This document shows, in pieces, positions 56,855-64,000 of a stretch of 64,000 nucleotides of DNA; position 1 is the stretch's first letter, and every line of letters starts with the position of its first letter. The stretch spans positions 170,666-234,665 of the forward strand of contig DXKH01000056.1 of the NCBI GenBank assembly GCA_019415335.1, given 5' to 3'. Both the position numbers and the translations under genes were made by a program. This DNA comes from Citrobacter sp. (GTDB taxonomy: Bacteria > Pseudomonadota > Gammaproteobacteria > Enterobacterales > Enterobacteriaceae). The notes beneath the pieces were generated by a model, which ran no database searches, was not told the DNA's origin, and worked only from the letters and a program-made list of their open reading frames with translations.

Positions 56855-57859
56855 ATGGAAAATTTCCAGAAAGATATCGATGACAGGGCGAATCTGACCC
56901 TGTCCAACCGCTTTGAACTGCTGCTGTTTCGTCTGGGAAACTCCCTGCACGAACAGAAGTCTGAGCTGTTTGGCATTAACGTGTTTAAACTGCGTGAAAT
57001 TGTACCGATGCCCACGTTCACCCGTCCTGCCGGGATGAAGGCGCCATTACTGGGCATGGTCAACATTCGCGACCAGGTGATTCCGGTCATTGATCTCCCC
57101 GCCGTCGCCGGTTGTAAGCCGGAGAATGGGCTTAACATTCTGCTGATCACCGAGTATGCCCGCAGCGTGCAGGCTTTCGCCGTCGAGTCGGTAGAGAACA
57201 TCATGCGTCTGGACTGGAAGCAGGTACACACCGCAGAGAAAGCGGTGAACGGCCGATATATCACCAGTATCGCCTGTCTGGATGAAGACAAAGAGACTAA
57301 CAATCTGGCGCTAGTGCTCGACGTAGAACAGATCCTGTATGACATCGTGCCGTCGAATCACGATCTACGCGCGGCAGAACTGAAAACCAATAAGTTCAAC
57401 ATCACCCCCGGTGCCGTCGCCATTGTCGCGGAAGACTCCCGCGTGGCCCGCGCGATGCTGGAGAAAGGTTTGACGGCCATGGAGATTCCCCATCAAATGC
57501 ACGTCACCGGTAAAGATGCGTGGGACAAAATTCAGCAACTGGCGCAGGAAGCGGAAGCGGAAGGCAAAGCGATTAGCGAGAAGATCGCGCTGGTGTTAAC
57601 CGATCTGGAAATGCCGGAGATGGATGGTTTCACCCTGACCCGAAAAATCAAAACCGACGAGCGGCTGAAGAAAATTCCAGTGGTGATCCACTCTTCCCTT
57701 TCCGGCAGCGCCAACGAAGATCACGTCCGCAAAGTGAAAGCCGATGGCTACGTGGCGAAGTTTGAAGTGAATGAACTGTCATCCGTTATTCAGGAGGTGA
57801 TGGATCGCGCGGCGCAAAACATCAGCGGCCCGCTGGTCAGCCGTCAGTTAATTACCTGA
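56855..57859 (+). CDS. cheV: Chemotaxis coupling/response protein CheV
   Basis: CheW-receiver fusion that couples chemoreceptors to CheA and can be phosphorylated, probably aiding adaptation. The 334 residues have a CheW-like domain (about 18-165: LFGINVFKLREIVPMP, LLGMVNIRDQVIPVIDL) and a receiver (about 187-320) with the phosphoacceptor Asp250 in LVLTDLEMPEMDG and the conserved Lys near the end (VAKFEVNE). The receiver has a long acidic insertion before the phosphorylation site (QEAEAEGKAISEK). E. coli K-12 has no cheV; Salmonella has a similar gene near nuo. A FliA-type promoter places it in the flagellar regulon. A bidirectional terminator follows. Confidence 0.92.
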   Translation: MENFQKDIDDRANLTLSNRFELLLFRLGNSLHEQKSELFGINVFKLREIVPMPTFTRPAGMKAPLLGMVNIRDQVIPVIDLPAVAGCKPENGLNILLITEYARSVQAFAVESVENIMRLDWKQVHTAEKAVNGRYITSIACLDEDKETNNLALVLDVEQILYDIVPSNHDLRAAELKTNKFNITPGAVAIVAEDSRVARAMLEKGLTAMEIPHQMHVTGKDAWDKIQQLAQEAEAEGKAISEKIALVLTDLEMPEMDGFTLTRKIKTDERLKKIPVVIHSSLSGSANEDHVRKVKADGYVAKFEVNELSSVIQEVMDRAAQNISGPLVSRQLIT

Positions 57860-57873
57860 TGATTCTTCACCTA

Positions 57874-57901
57874 TAAAAAAACCCGCCGCGGCGGGTTTTT
57901 C
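57874..57901. terminator. Bidirectional terminator between cheV and nuoN
   Basis: ACCCGCC and GGCGGGT form a 7-bp GC-rich stem with CG-only loop, flanked by an A run on the left and TTTTT on the right. It serves cheV on the plus strand and the nuo operon on the minus strand. Confidence 0.9.
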
Positions 57902-57916
57902 GTTTTTGCTTGTCGC

Positions 57917-59374
57917 TTACATCAGCGGTGCAGCTAACTGCACAATACTGATCAGCGGCTGCGGGTAGATACCCAGCACCAGCACCAGCAGTGCGGAGAT
58001 CAGTACCACAATACCACCCGCGCTGTACTGCCAGTTAGACGGCGCATCACGGTTAAGCTGCTGCGGCGCGCTCAGGTACAGACTCACGGCAACACGCAGA
58101 TAGTAGTACAAACCAATCGCGGAACCGACCACCACAGCGGCAACCAGCCACCACAAGTGTGCCTGCACACCGACGGCCAGTACGTAGAATTTACCGATAA
58201 AGCCCAGCGTCATCGGGATACCTGCTAAAGACAGCATCATCACCGTCATCACTGCCGCGAGGATCGGACGATGCCAGAACAGCCCACGGTAGGAGAACAG
58301 AGAGTCGGCATCCGGGCCACGGTACGGACTGGACATCAGGCTGACCACGCCGAACGCGCCGAGGCTGCTGAACAGGTAACCGGCAAGGTAAACGCCGACC
58401 GCTTCCATGGACATCTCGCCGCTCTGCAGAGCAATCAGCGCCACCAGCAGGTAGCCGAGGTGAGAGATCGACGAATAACCCAGCAGACGCTTGATGTTAG
58501 TCTGACTCAGCGCCATCAGGTTACCGAAGATGATGGAAGCAAAGGCAATCACGCCCAGCACCACGCGAACCGCTTCACTGTCGCCAACCGGCGCGTACAG
58601 GAACAGACGCATCACCACGCCGAAGATAGCGATTTTGCTCGCCGTTGCCAGGAAGGTAGAAACCGGAGCCGGTGCGCCCTGGTACACGTCTGGCGTCCAC
58701 AGGTGGAACGGAACCAGAGAGAGTTTAAAGCCCAGGCCTACAATCATCATCCCGAAGCCCGCCAGCAGCAGCGGCTCGTTCAGCATACCGTCACCGAGGC
58801 TCTTACCGAGCGCCACAAACGACAGGTTGCCAGACTGCGCGTACACCAGCGCCATACCGAACAGCAGGAATGACGAGGCTGCGGCAGACAGGATGGTGTA
58901 TTTGATACTGGCTTCCAGCGAACGTTTCTGACGGAAGGCATAGCCTACCAGACCAAACAGCGGCAGGGAGATCAGCTCGATACCAAGGAACAGCGCCGCC
59001 AGATGATTTGCGTTCGCCAGCAGAATGCCACCCAGCGCGGCAATCAACACCAGCAGGTAGAACTCTTCCCGGTTATCGTCATAGCCTTCCAGCCACGGAT
59101 AGGCAAAAGTACAGGTCGCCAGACTCGCCAGCAGAACCAGTCCGGTGTAGAGCATCGCGAAACCGTCAACCCGCATCAGCGGGGTGACATCCATCGCGCC
59201 AGCCTGGCCAACAAACCAGAGCGAAACCAGCGCGGCGTTAAGCCCAATGACCGACAGCGTGGCATTGAGGAAGTGATTGCGTCGCCACGCAATGGAGAGC
59301 ATCACAACCACCACCGTCAAGCCGACGATCAGCAGCGGTAGCAGCGCAATCAGGTGTTGTGGAGTTATTGTCAT
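57917..59374 (-). CDS. nuoN: NADH-quinone oxidoreductase subunit N
   Basis: Antiporter-like membrane subunit of complex I (NDH-1), one of the three large proton-translocating modules. The 485 residues equal E. coli, with about 14 hydrophobic helices. Conserved charged positions are visible in the [18 protein letters not shown] segment (glutamate in a membrane helix) and the [19 protein letters not shown] segment (lysine). It is the last gene of the nuo operon, six bases after nuoM, and is followed by a terminator. Confidence 0.97.
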   Translation of the reverse strand: MTITPQHLIALLPLLIVGLTVVVVMLSIAWRRNHFLNATLSVIGLNAALVSLWFVGQAGAMDVTPLMRVDGFAMLYTGLVLLASLATCTFAYPWLEGYDDNREEFYLLVLIAALGGILLANANHLAALFLGIELISLPLFGLVGYAFRQKRSLEASIKYTILSAAASSFLLFGMALVYAQSGNLSFVALGKSLGDGMLNEPLLLAGFGMMIVGLGFKLSLVPFHLWTPDVYQGAPAPVSTFLATASKIAIFGVVMRLFLYAPVGDSEAVRVVLGVIAFASIIFGNLMALSQTNIKRLLGYSSISHLGYLLVALIALQSGEMSMEAVGVYLAGYLFSSLGAFGVVSLMSSPYRGPDADSLFSYRGLFWHRPILAAVMTVMMLSLAGIPMTLGFIGKFYVLAVGVQAHLWWLVAAVVVGSAIGLYYYLRVAVSLYLSAPQQLNRDAPSNWQYSAGGIVVLISALLVLVLGIYPQPLISIVQLAAPLM

Positions 59375-59380
59375 GGCGAT

Positions 59381-60910
59381 TTACGGCCTTGTAGTAGTAA
59401 CGGAATTAACAAACCACTGCTGGATGTTGCTCATCGCAGAATGCGAGGTATCCAGAATCGGCTGCGGATAGAAGCCAAGCAGTACCAGAAGCACGACCAG
59501 CAACAGGATGATAAACAGCTCACGCAGCGACATCCCTGGCAGTTCTTGTTGCGCAATCTGACTCTTCGCCTTACCGAAGTAAGCGCGATGCAGCATCGCC
59601 AGCGAGTAAACAGAGGCAAACACCAGACCAAAGGTCGAAATCACGGTGATCACCGGAACGACCTGGTAGCTGCCGAACAGGATCATAAATTCGCCAACGA
59701 AGTTACCGGTGCCCGGCATACCCAGCGTCGCCACCGCGAAGAACATGGACAGCGCTGGCAACCATTTCATCTTGCCCCACAGACCGCCCATCATGCGCAT
59801 GTCGCGGGTATGCAGGCGTTCGTACAGCTGACCACACAGAATGAACAGACCCGCAGCGGACAGGCCGTGCGCGATCATCTGAATCACCGCCCCCTGGTAC
59901 GCCAGTTGGCTGCCGGTGTAGATGGCAATCAGCACGAAGCCCATGTGTGAAACCGAGGTGTAGGCGATCAGACGTTTGATGTCGTACTGCGTGAACGCCA
60001 TCCATGCACCATAGAAGATACCGATGACACCCAGCCACATCGCGATAGGCGCGAACTCCGCTGACGCGTTCGGGAACAGCGGCAGAGAGAAACGCAGCAG
60101 ACCGTAAGCGGCGGTTTTCAGCAAAATACCGGCGAGGTCAACGGAACCTGCGGTCGGTGCCTGGGAGTGCGCATCTGGCAGCCAGCCGTGCAGCGGAACC
60201 ACTGGCATTTTCACCGCAAACGCGATGAAGAAGCCCAGCATCAGCAGATATTCGACGCCATGAGACATCGGGGTTTTCAGCAGGTCTTCATAGTTGAAGG
60301 TCCACACGCCGGTCGCATTGTGGTGAACGAACACCAGCGCCAGGATGGCAATCAGCATCACCAGACCGCTCGCCTGGGTATAAATGAAGAACTTGGTTGC
60401 CGCCGTGATACGCGTTTTACCGTCGGACGCCTTGTGGCCCCACAGCGCGATCAGGAAGTACATCGGCACCAGCATCATTTCCCAGAAGAAGAAGAACAGG
60501 AACATGTCGATGGCAAGGAACACACCGATAACGCCGCCCAGGATCCACATCAGGTTCAGGTGGAAGAAGCCCTGGTATTTTTCGATTTCTCGCCAGGAGC
60601 ACAGTACCGCCAGAACGCCAAGCAGACCGGTCAGCACCACCATCAGCAGCGACAAGCCGTCGATGGCCAGATGAATCGAGATGCCAAAACGCGGGATCCA
60701 CGGCAGGACAAATTCAGACTGCCACTGCGGAATGCCAGCGGATTGCGTCAGCGAATAGCCGCCCTGTAGCCACAGTTGCAGGCCAAGCGCGAGCGTCAGT
60801 CCCATGGTGATCAGCGCGATCCAGCGCGGCACCTTCACGCCAAAGCGTTCGGTCTGCCAGCACAGGAAGCCACCGATAAAGGGGATTAGTATCAACCAGG
60901 GTAATAACAT
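59381..60910 (-). CDS. nuoM: NADH-quinone oxidoreductase subunit M
   Basis: Antiporter-like proton-pumping subunit of complex I. The 509 residues equal E. coli and comprise about 14 hydrophobic helices. Family landmarks are FFFFWEMMLVPMYFLI with the conserved membrane glutamate, KMPVVPLHGWLPDAHSQAPTAGSVDLAGILLK with the conserved lysines, and YTSVSHMGFVL. It is preceded by a 289-base gap containing repeat structures, unlike the overlapping or close junctions of its neighbours, and followed six bases later by nuoN. Confidence 0.97.
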   Translation of the reverse strand: MLLPWLILIPFIGGFLCWQTERFGVKVPRWIALITMGLTLALGLQLWLQGGYSLTQSAGIPQWQSEFVLPWIPRFGISIHLAIDGLSLLMVVLTGLLGVLAVLCSWREIEKYQGFFHLNLMWILGGVIGVFLAIDMFLFFFFWEMMLVPMYFLIALWGHKASDGKTRITAATKFFIYTQASGLVMLIAILALVFVHHNATGVWTFNYEDLLKTPMSHGVEYLLMLGFFIAFAVKMPVVPLHGWLPDAHSQAPTAGSVDLAGILLKTAAYGLLRFSLPLFPNASAEFAPIAMWLGVIGIFYGAWMAFTQYDIKRLIAYTSVSHMGFVLIAIYTGSQLAYQGAVIQMIAHGLSAAGLFILCGQLYERLHTRDMRMMGGLWGKMKWLPALSMFFAVATLGMPGTGNFVGEFMILFGSYQVVPVITVISTFGLVFASVYSLAMLHRAYFGKAKSQIAQQELPGMSLRELFIILLLVVLLVLLGFYPQPILDTSHSAMSNIQQWFVNSVTTTRP

Positions 60911-60974
60911 AGCTAAGTATGTCCCTTATATTTACTCCTGCTCAGGCTATCTCACTCGTCAGCCCAAATCCCGG

Positions 60975-61025
60975 CAGTGCTCGCAATCCTCACGTACTTC
61001 AGTACGCTCCGGTTGCTCTGCGCTG
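60975..61025. repeat. Imperfect long inverted repeat in the nuoL-nuoM spacer
   Basis: The centre is a perfect CGTAC-TTCA-GTACG hairpin (60993-61006). The flanks continue to pair partly (GCAA with TTGC, CAG with CTG), giving a stem of about 23 bases with mismatches. I cannot place it in a named repeat family. Confidence 0.55.
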
Positions 61026-61111
61026 GCGGTCTCCGGTTTGACTTCGCCGATGACGCCTGTACATCAGGAACAGATTTTCAACGAATTCTAAAAATTATTT
61101 TTGGGTTTGTT

Positions 61112-61182
61112 GTGTCGGGTGGCGCTAACGCTTACCCGACCTACGGCCTCGTAGGCCCGGTAAGCGCAGTGCCACCGGGCAC
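61112..61182. repeat. REP/BIME pair in the nuoL-nuoM spacer
   Basis: GTCGGGTGGCGCTAACGC with TTACCCGACCTAC and GTAGGCCCGGTAAGCGC with GTGCCACCGGGCA are facing REP-type palindromes, a variant of the other elements in the window (CGGGTGGCGC/CGGTAAGCG instead of CGGATGGCGC/CGGATAAGCG). It lies 17 bases past the nuoL stop. Confidence 0.75.
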
Positions 61183-61199
61183 AATCCCGACCCGCAAAC

Positions 61200-63041
61200 T
61201 CAACGCAGTACCATCAGCAGTGCCAGCACGACAACCGCACCGATGCTCATTGACGCGACATACCAGCGCAGATAACCGTTCTCGCTGAACAGCAGGCTTT
61301 TACCTGCGAAGCGGGAAAGGATTGCCGGTACGTTCATCAGGGCATTGAGCGGATCGCGTTTAAGCAGCCAGGCGACGCCAAGGAACGGCTTAACGAATAC
61401 TTTGTCGTACAGCCAGTCAAAGCCCCAGGCGTTGTACCACCAGGTCCCCAGCAGACGACCCGGCGCACTGTTGGCAATCGAGGTCACAAGCGTACGTTTA
61501 CCCAGCCACAACCATGCGGCAATCAGGATGCCCGCAATCGCTACCACGCCAGAAGTTATTTCCAGGGTCATCACGCGGCCATGCTCAAGTTCGGTTGTCT
61601 GTGGCAGTACGCCCTGCAGCGGCGGCACAATCAGCGCGCCTACGAAGGTGGACAGGATCATCAGGACAATCAACGGCAGGTGGTGAGTAATCCCCTTCCC
61701 TGCATGAGCATGAATTTGTTCTTTACCGTGGAACACGATGAAAATCATACGGAAGGTATACAGGGAGGTCATGAACGCACCGACCAGACCTGCCACCATC
61801 AGATTGATATGACCATTTGCCATCGCACCTGCCAGAATCTCATCCTTACTGAAGAAGCCAGCGGTAATCAACGGCAGCGCCGACAGCGCCGCACCGCCCA
61901 CCAGGAAGCAGAGATAAACCAGCGGAATGGACTTACGCAGGCCGCCCATCTTGAAGATGTTCTGTTCGTGATGGCAGGCCAGAATGACAGAGCCGGATGC
62001 CAGGAACAGCAACGCTTTAAAGAAGGCGTGCGTCATCAGGTGGAAAATCGCCGCATCCCATGCCTGAACGCCCAGCGCCAGGAACATGTAGCCGATCTGG
62101 CTCATGGTGGAATAGGCGAGTACGCGTTTGATGTCGGTTTGCACCAGTGCGGCAAAACCTGCCATCACCAGCGTCACCGCACCTACGATACCGACCAGAT
62201 GCAGAATTTCCGGGGTCATCAGGAACAGGCCGTGCGTACGGGCGATCAGGTAGACACCGGCGGTAACCATCGTTGCGGCGTGGATCAGCGCGGAGACAGG
62301 CGTCGGGCCCGCCATCGCGTCAGCCAGCCATGTCTGCAACGGCAGCTGTGCCGATTTACCGACTGCACCACCCAGCAGCATCAGCGTCGCCCACGTCAAC
62401 ATATTGTTGCCTGCAGCGAAGTGTGCCGGTGCCAGTTCAACCATTTCACGGAAGTTCAGGGTACCCAGCTCGTTGTACAGAATGAACAGTGCGAACGCGA
62501 GGAACACGTCACCCACACGGGTCACGACGAACGCTTTCATCGCCGCAGCGCCATTCTTCGGATCGGTGTAGTAGAAGCCGATCAGCAGATAAGAGCACAG
62601 GCCCACGCCTTCCCAGCCGAGGTACATCAACAGCAGGTTATCGGACAGCACCAGAACAACCATGCTGGCGATAAACAGGTTGGTGTAAGCGAAGAAGCGG
62701 GAGTAGCCCTCTTCACCGCGCATGTACCAGGACGCGAACATGTGGATCAGGAAGCCGACACCGGTAACGACCGACAGCATGGTCAGCGACAGGCCGTCCA
62801 GTACCAGGTTGAAACCAATGTTGAAGTCACCGACAGACATCCACGTCCACAGCGGCTGGCTGAACGCCTGCTTGCCGTTAGCGAAGAAGTCCATACCGAC
62901 AAAGGCAGTGACAAGCGCCGCCAGACCAATGGAGCCTACGCCCACGGTTGCGGAGAGATTTTCTGACCAGCGTCCGCGAGAGAACGCCAGCAGGACAAAG
63001 CCAATCAATGGCAGAATGATGGTTAAGGCAAGCATGTTCAT
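61200..63041 (-). CDS. nuoL: NADH-quinone oxidoreductase subunit L
   Basis: Largest antiporter-like subunit of complex I, at the distal tip of the membrane arm; its long C-terminal lateral helix runs along the arm. The 613 residues equal E. coli. Landmarks are [20 protein letters not shown] with the conserved glutamate, [38 protein letters not shown] with the conserved lysine, and [15 protein letters not shown]. It overlaps nuoK by four bases and is followed by the 289-base repeat-containing spacer before nuoM. Confidence 0.97.
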
Positions 63042-63340
63042 CCACGCATCTCACTTACTGAATCGATGTTCAGGTTCTGGCGACGGCGATGAAGTTGCAG
63101 CAACAGCGCAAGTCCAATACTCGCTTCGGCAGCCGCAAGGCTGATAGCGAGAATATACATCACCTGACCATCGGTCTGGCCCCAGTAGCTACCGGCAACC
63201 ACAAAGGCCAGCGCGGAAGCGTTGATCATGATTTCCAGGCCAATCAGCATAAACAGCAGATTGCGGCGGATAACCAGACCGGTTAAGCCCAGAACGAATA
63301 AAATCGCAGCGAGGATCAGTCCATGTTGTAAGGGGATCAT
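63038..63340 (-). CDS. nuoK: NADH-quinone oxidoreductase subunit K
   Basis: Small membrane subunit of complex I (MrpC-like), 100 residues with three helices. Conserved membrane glutamates important for proton translocation are visible in [19 protein letters not shown] and in [19 protein letters not shown]. Length matches E. coli. It overlaps nuoJ and nuoL by four bases each, showing translational coupling in the distal nuo operon. Confidence 0.97.
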
Positions 63341-63891
63341 GCGTGCTCCTCCGTTTTTCTTTTCGCGCTGTCGTCTTTACGGTTGCTCAGCACTTCACCC
63401 GAACGCTCTTCGCGTCCGACGTGGAAGGCAACAACCAGACCTGCCAGCAGCAGCATGGATGCCAGTTCAACCGCCAGTACGTAAGGCCCGAACAGGGTAA
63501 TACCGACCGCTTTCGCGCTGATTGGCGTGCCGTCGATACCCTGATCGTTAACACCCAGAATGGCGTAAACAATCACCACCAGCATGATGGCCGACAGAAT
63601 TGCCGGGCCAATCCACACCTGTGGTTTCAGCCACTGGCGTTCCTGTTCGATTTCAGAACCGCCCAGGTTGAGCATCATCACCACGAACACGAACAGCACC
63701 ATAATGGCGCCCGCGTAAACGATAATTTCCAGCGCACCCGCGAAGTAAGCGCCCAGCGAGAAGAACACCCCGGAAATCGCCAGCAGCGAAATAATCAGGT
63801 ACAGCAGCGCGTGCACCGGATTGGTATGGGTGATCACCCGCAGGGTTGCGAGAATGGCGATCAGGCCACAGATATAAAAAGCGAACTCCAT
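63337..63891 (-). CDS. nuoJ: NADH-quinone oxidoreductase subunit J
   Basis: Membrane subunit of complex I, 184 residues (E. coli 184) with five hydrophobic helices in the first ~165 residues and a charged C-terminal tail ([16 protein letters not shown]). The conserved third helix, with [22 protein letters not shown], contains the pi-bulge region linked to coupling. It begins 11 bases after the nuoI stop and overlaps nuoK by four bases. Confidence 0.97.
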
Positions 63892-63902
63892 TGCCCCTCT
63901 CC

Positions 63903-64000
63903 TTACGGTAACAGGCTCTTGACGTCGATAGGCTTGGCTTCGTTCTCTGCTTCGCCCTTATCTTTGCCGTCGATTGCCATACCTGCCATCCGGTAGAAGT
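63903..64000 (-). CDS. nuoI: NADH-quinone oxidoreductase subunit I, C-terminal end (partial)
   Basis: Only the last 32 codons and the stop lie in the window; the gene continues past base 64000. The minus strand reads [20 protein letters not shown] then [11 protein letters not shown] and TAA, matching the E. coli NuoI C terminus almost exactly. NuoI is the peripheral-arm subunit carrying two 4Fe-4S clusters (N6a and N6b), but its cysteine motifs are outside the window. It precedes nuoJ by 11 bases. Confidence 0.93.

Larger units (their letters stand above)
60911..61199. other. nuoL-nuoM spacer with repeat structures
   Basis: This 289-base non-coding interval lies inside the nuo operon. Its nuoM-proximal part has an imperfect inverted repeat (60975-61025) and its nuoL-proximal part a REP/BIME pair (61112-61182). 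No gene or convincing promoter is seen in the rest. Confidence 0.7.

Noticed and set aside
60975..61025. ERIC element in the nuoL-nuoM spacer
   Set aside because: The inverted repeat lacks the ERIC core sequence and is much shorter than the usual 127 bases.
61581..62966. Long plus-strand frame (461 codons) opposite nuoL
   Set aside because: Product is dominated by Gln, His and Arg, the mirror of hydrophobic nuoL codons; no translation signal.
1..64000. CRISPR arrays, tRNA or rRNA genes, prophage integrase or transposase genes
   Set aside because: Looked for regularly spaced repeats, tRNA-like cloverleaf ends and recognisable integrase or transposase proteins; none was found. The Rpn remnant is the only transposase-associated relic.

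Overview
The window is a piece of an Enterobacteriaceae chromosome. Gene content and order match the E. coli K-12 rcsD-to-nuo interval, with protein lengths usually identical to E. coli. The pattern of what is present and absent (ato, rhm, arn with pmrD, a cheV beside nuoN, no yfaPQSTA and no elaD-yfbK block) and the level of divergence suggest a Citrobacter-like relative. I cannot fix the species from the sequence alone. No tRNA, rRNA, CRISPR array, prophage or intact insertion sequence is visible. GyrA has the susceptible-type Ser83 and Asp87.

Layout. 1-4449: the Rcs envelope-stress phosphorelay (rcsD C-terminal part, rcsB, convergent rcsC). 4624-11875: the acetoacetate/short-chain fatty acid module, with sensor AtoS and sigma-54 activator AtoC driving atoDAEB from a visible AtoC palindrome and -24/-12 promoter. 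11876-16236: an accessory cassette where E. coli carries yfaPQSTA. It holds an RpiR-like regulator facing an operon of glucitol-family PTS proteins (EIIC, EIIA, EIIBC) and a Gfo/Idh/MocA oxidoreductase. 16287-24659: gyrA, ubiG, nrdAB-yfaE and inaA. 24875-31650: divergent glpTQ and glpABC. 31763-36404: an Rpn nuclease remnant and the L-rhamnonate operon rhmRDTA. 36617-39861: yfaY, yfaZ, a candidate 30-codon ORF, nudI and ais. 40142-47781: arnBCADTEF (L-Ara4N modification of lipid A) and convergent pmrD. 47880-54889: menE, menC, menB, menH, menD, menF. 54987-57859: elaB, elaA, rbn and a cheV gene with a FliA-type promoter. 57917-64000: the distal end of the NADH dehydrogenase I operon (nuoN, M, L, K, J and the 3' end of nuoI).

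Themes. Lipid A and LPS modification recurs: ais, arn and pmrD lie together, and I see PmrA-box-like sequences (TTAA half-sites spaced 11 bp) at the arn promoter, at the menE/pmrD junction and, as an exact direct repeat, upstream of inaA, which encodes a WaaP/KdkA-like kinase. Energy and redox functions (glp, men, nuo, nrd) make up most of the rest.

The least described part is the PTS cassette. Its EIIA lacks a histidine at the position aligned to the E. coli SrlB phosphorylation site, its substrate is unknown, its regulator has no obvious sugar-phosphate-binding SIS signature, and a perfect 13-bp inverted repeat spans the convergent gene ends. Other leads are the candidate small ORF at 38610, the FliA-type promoter of cheV, and structured repeats inside the nuoM-nuoL gap.
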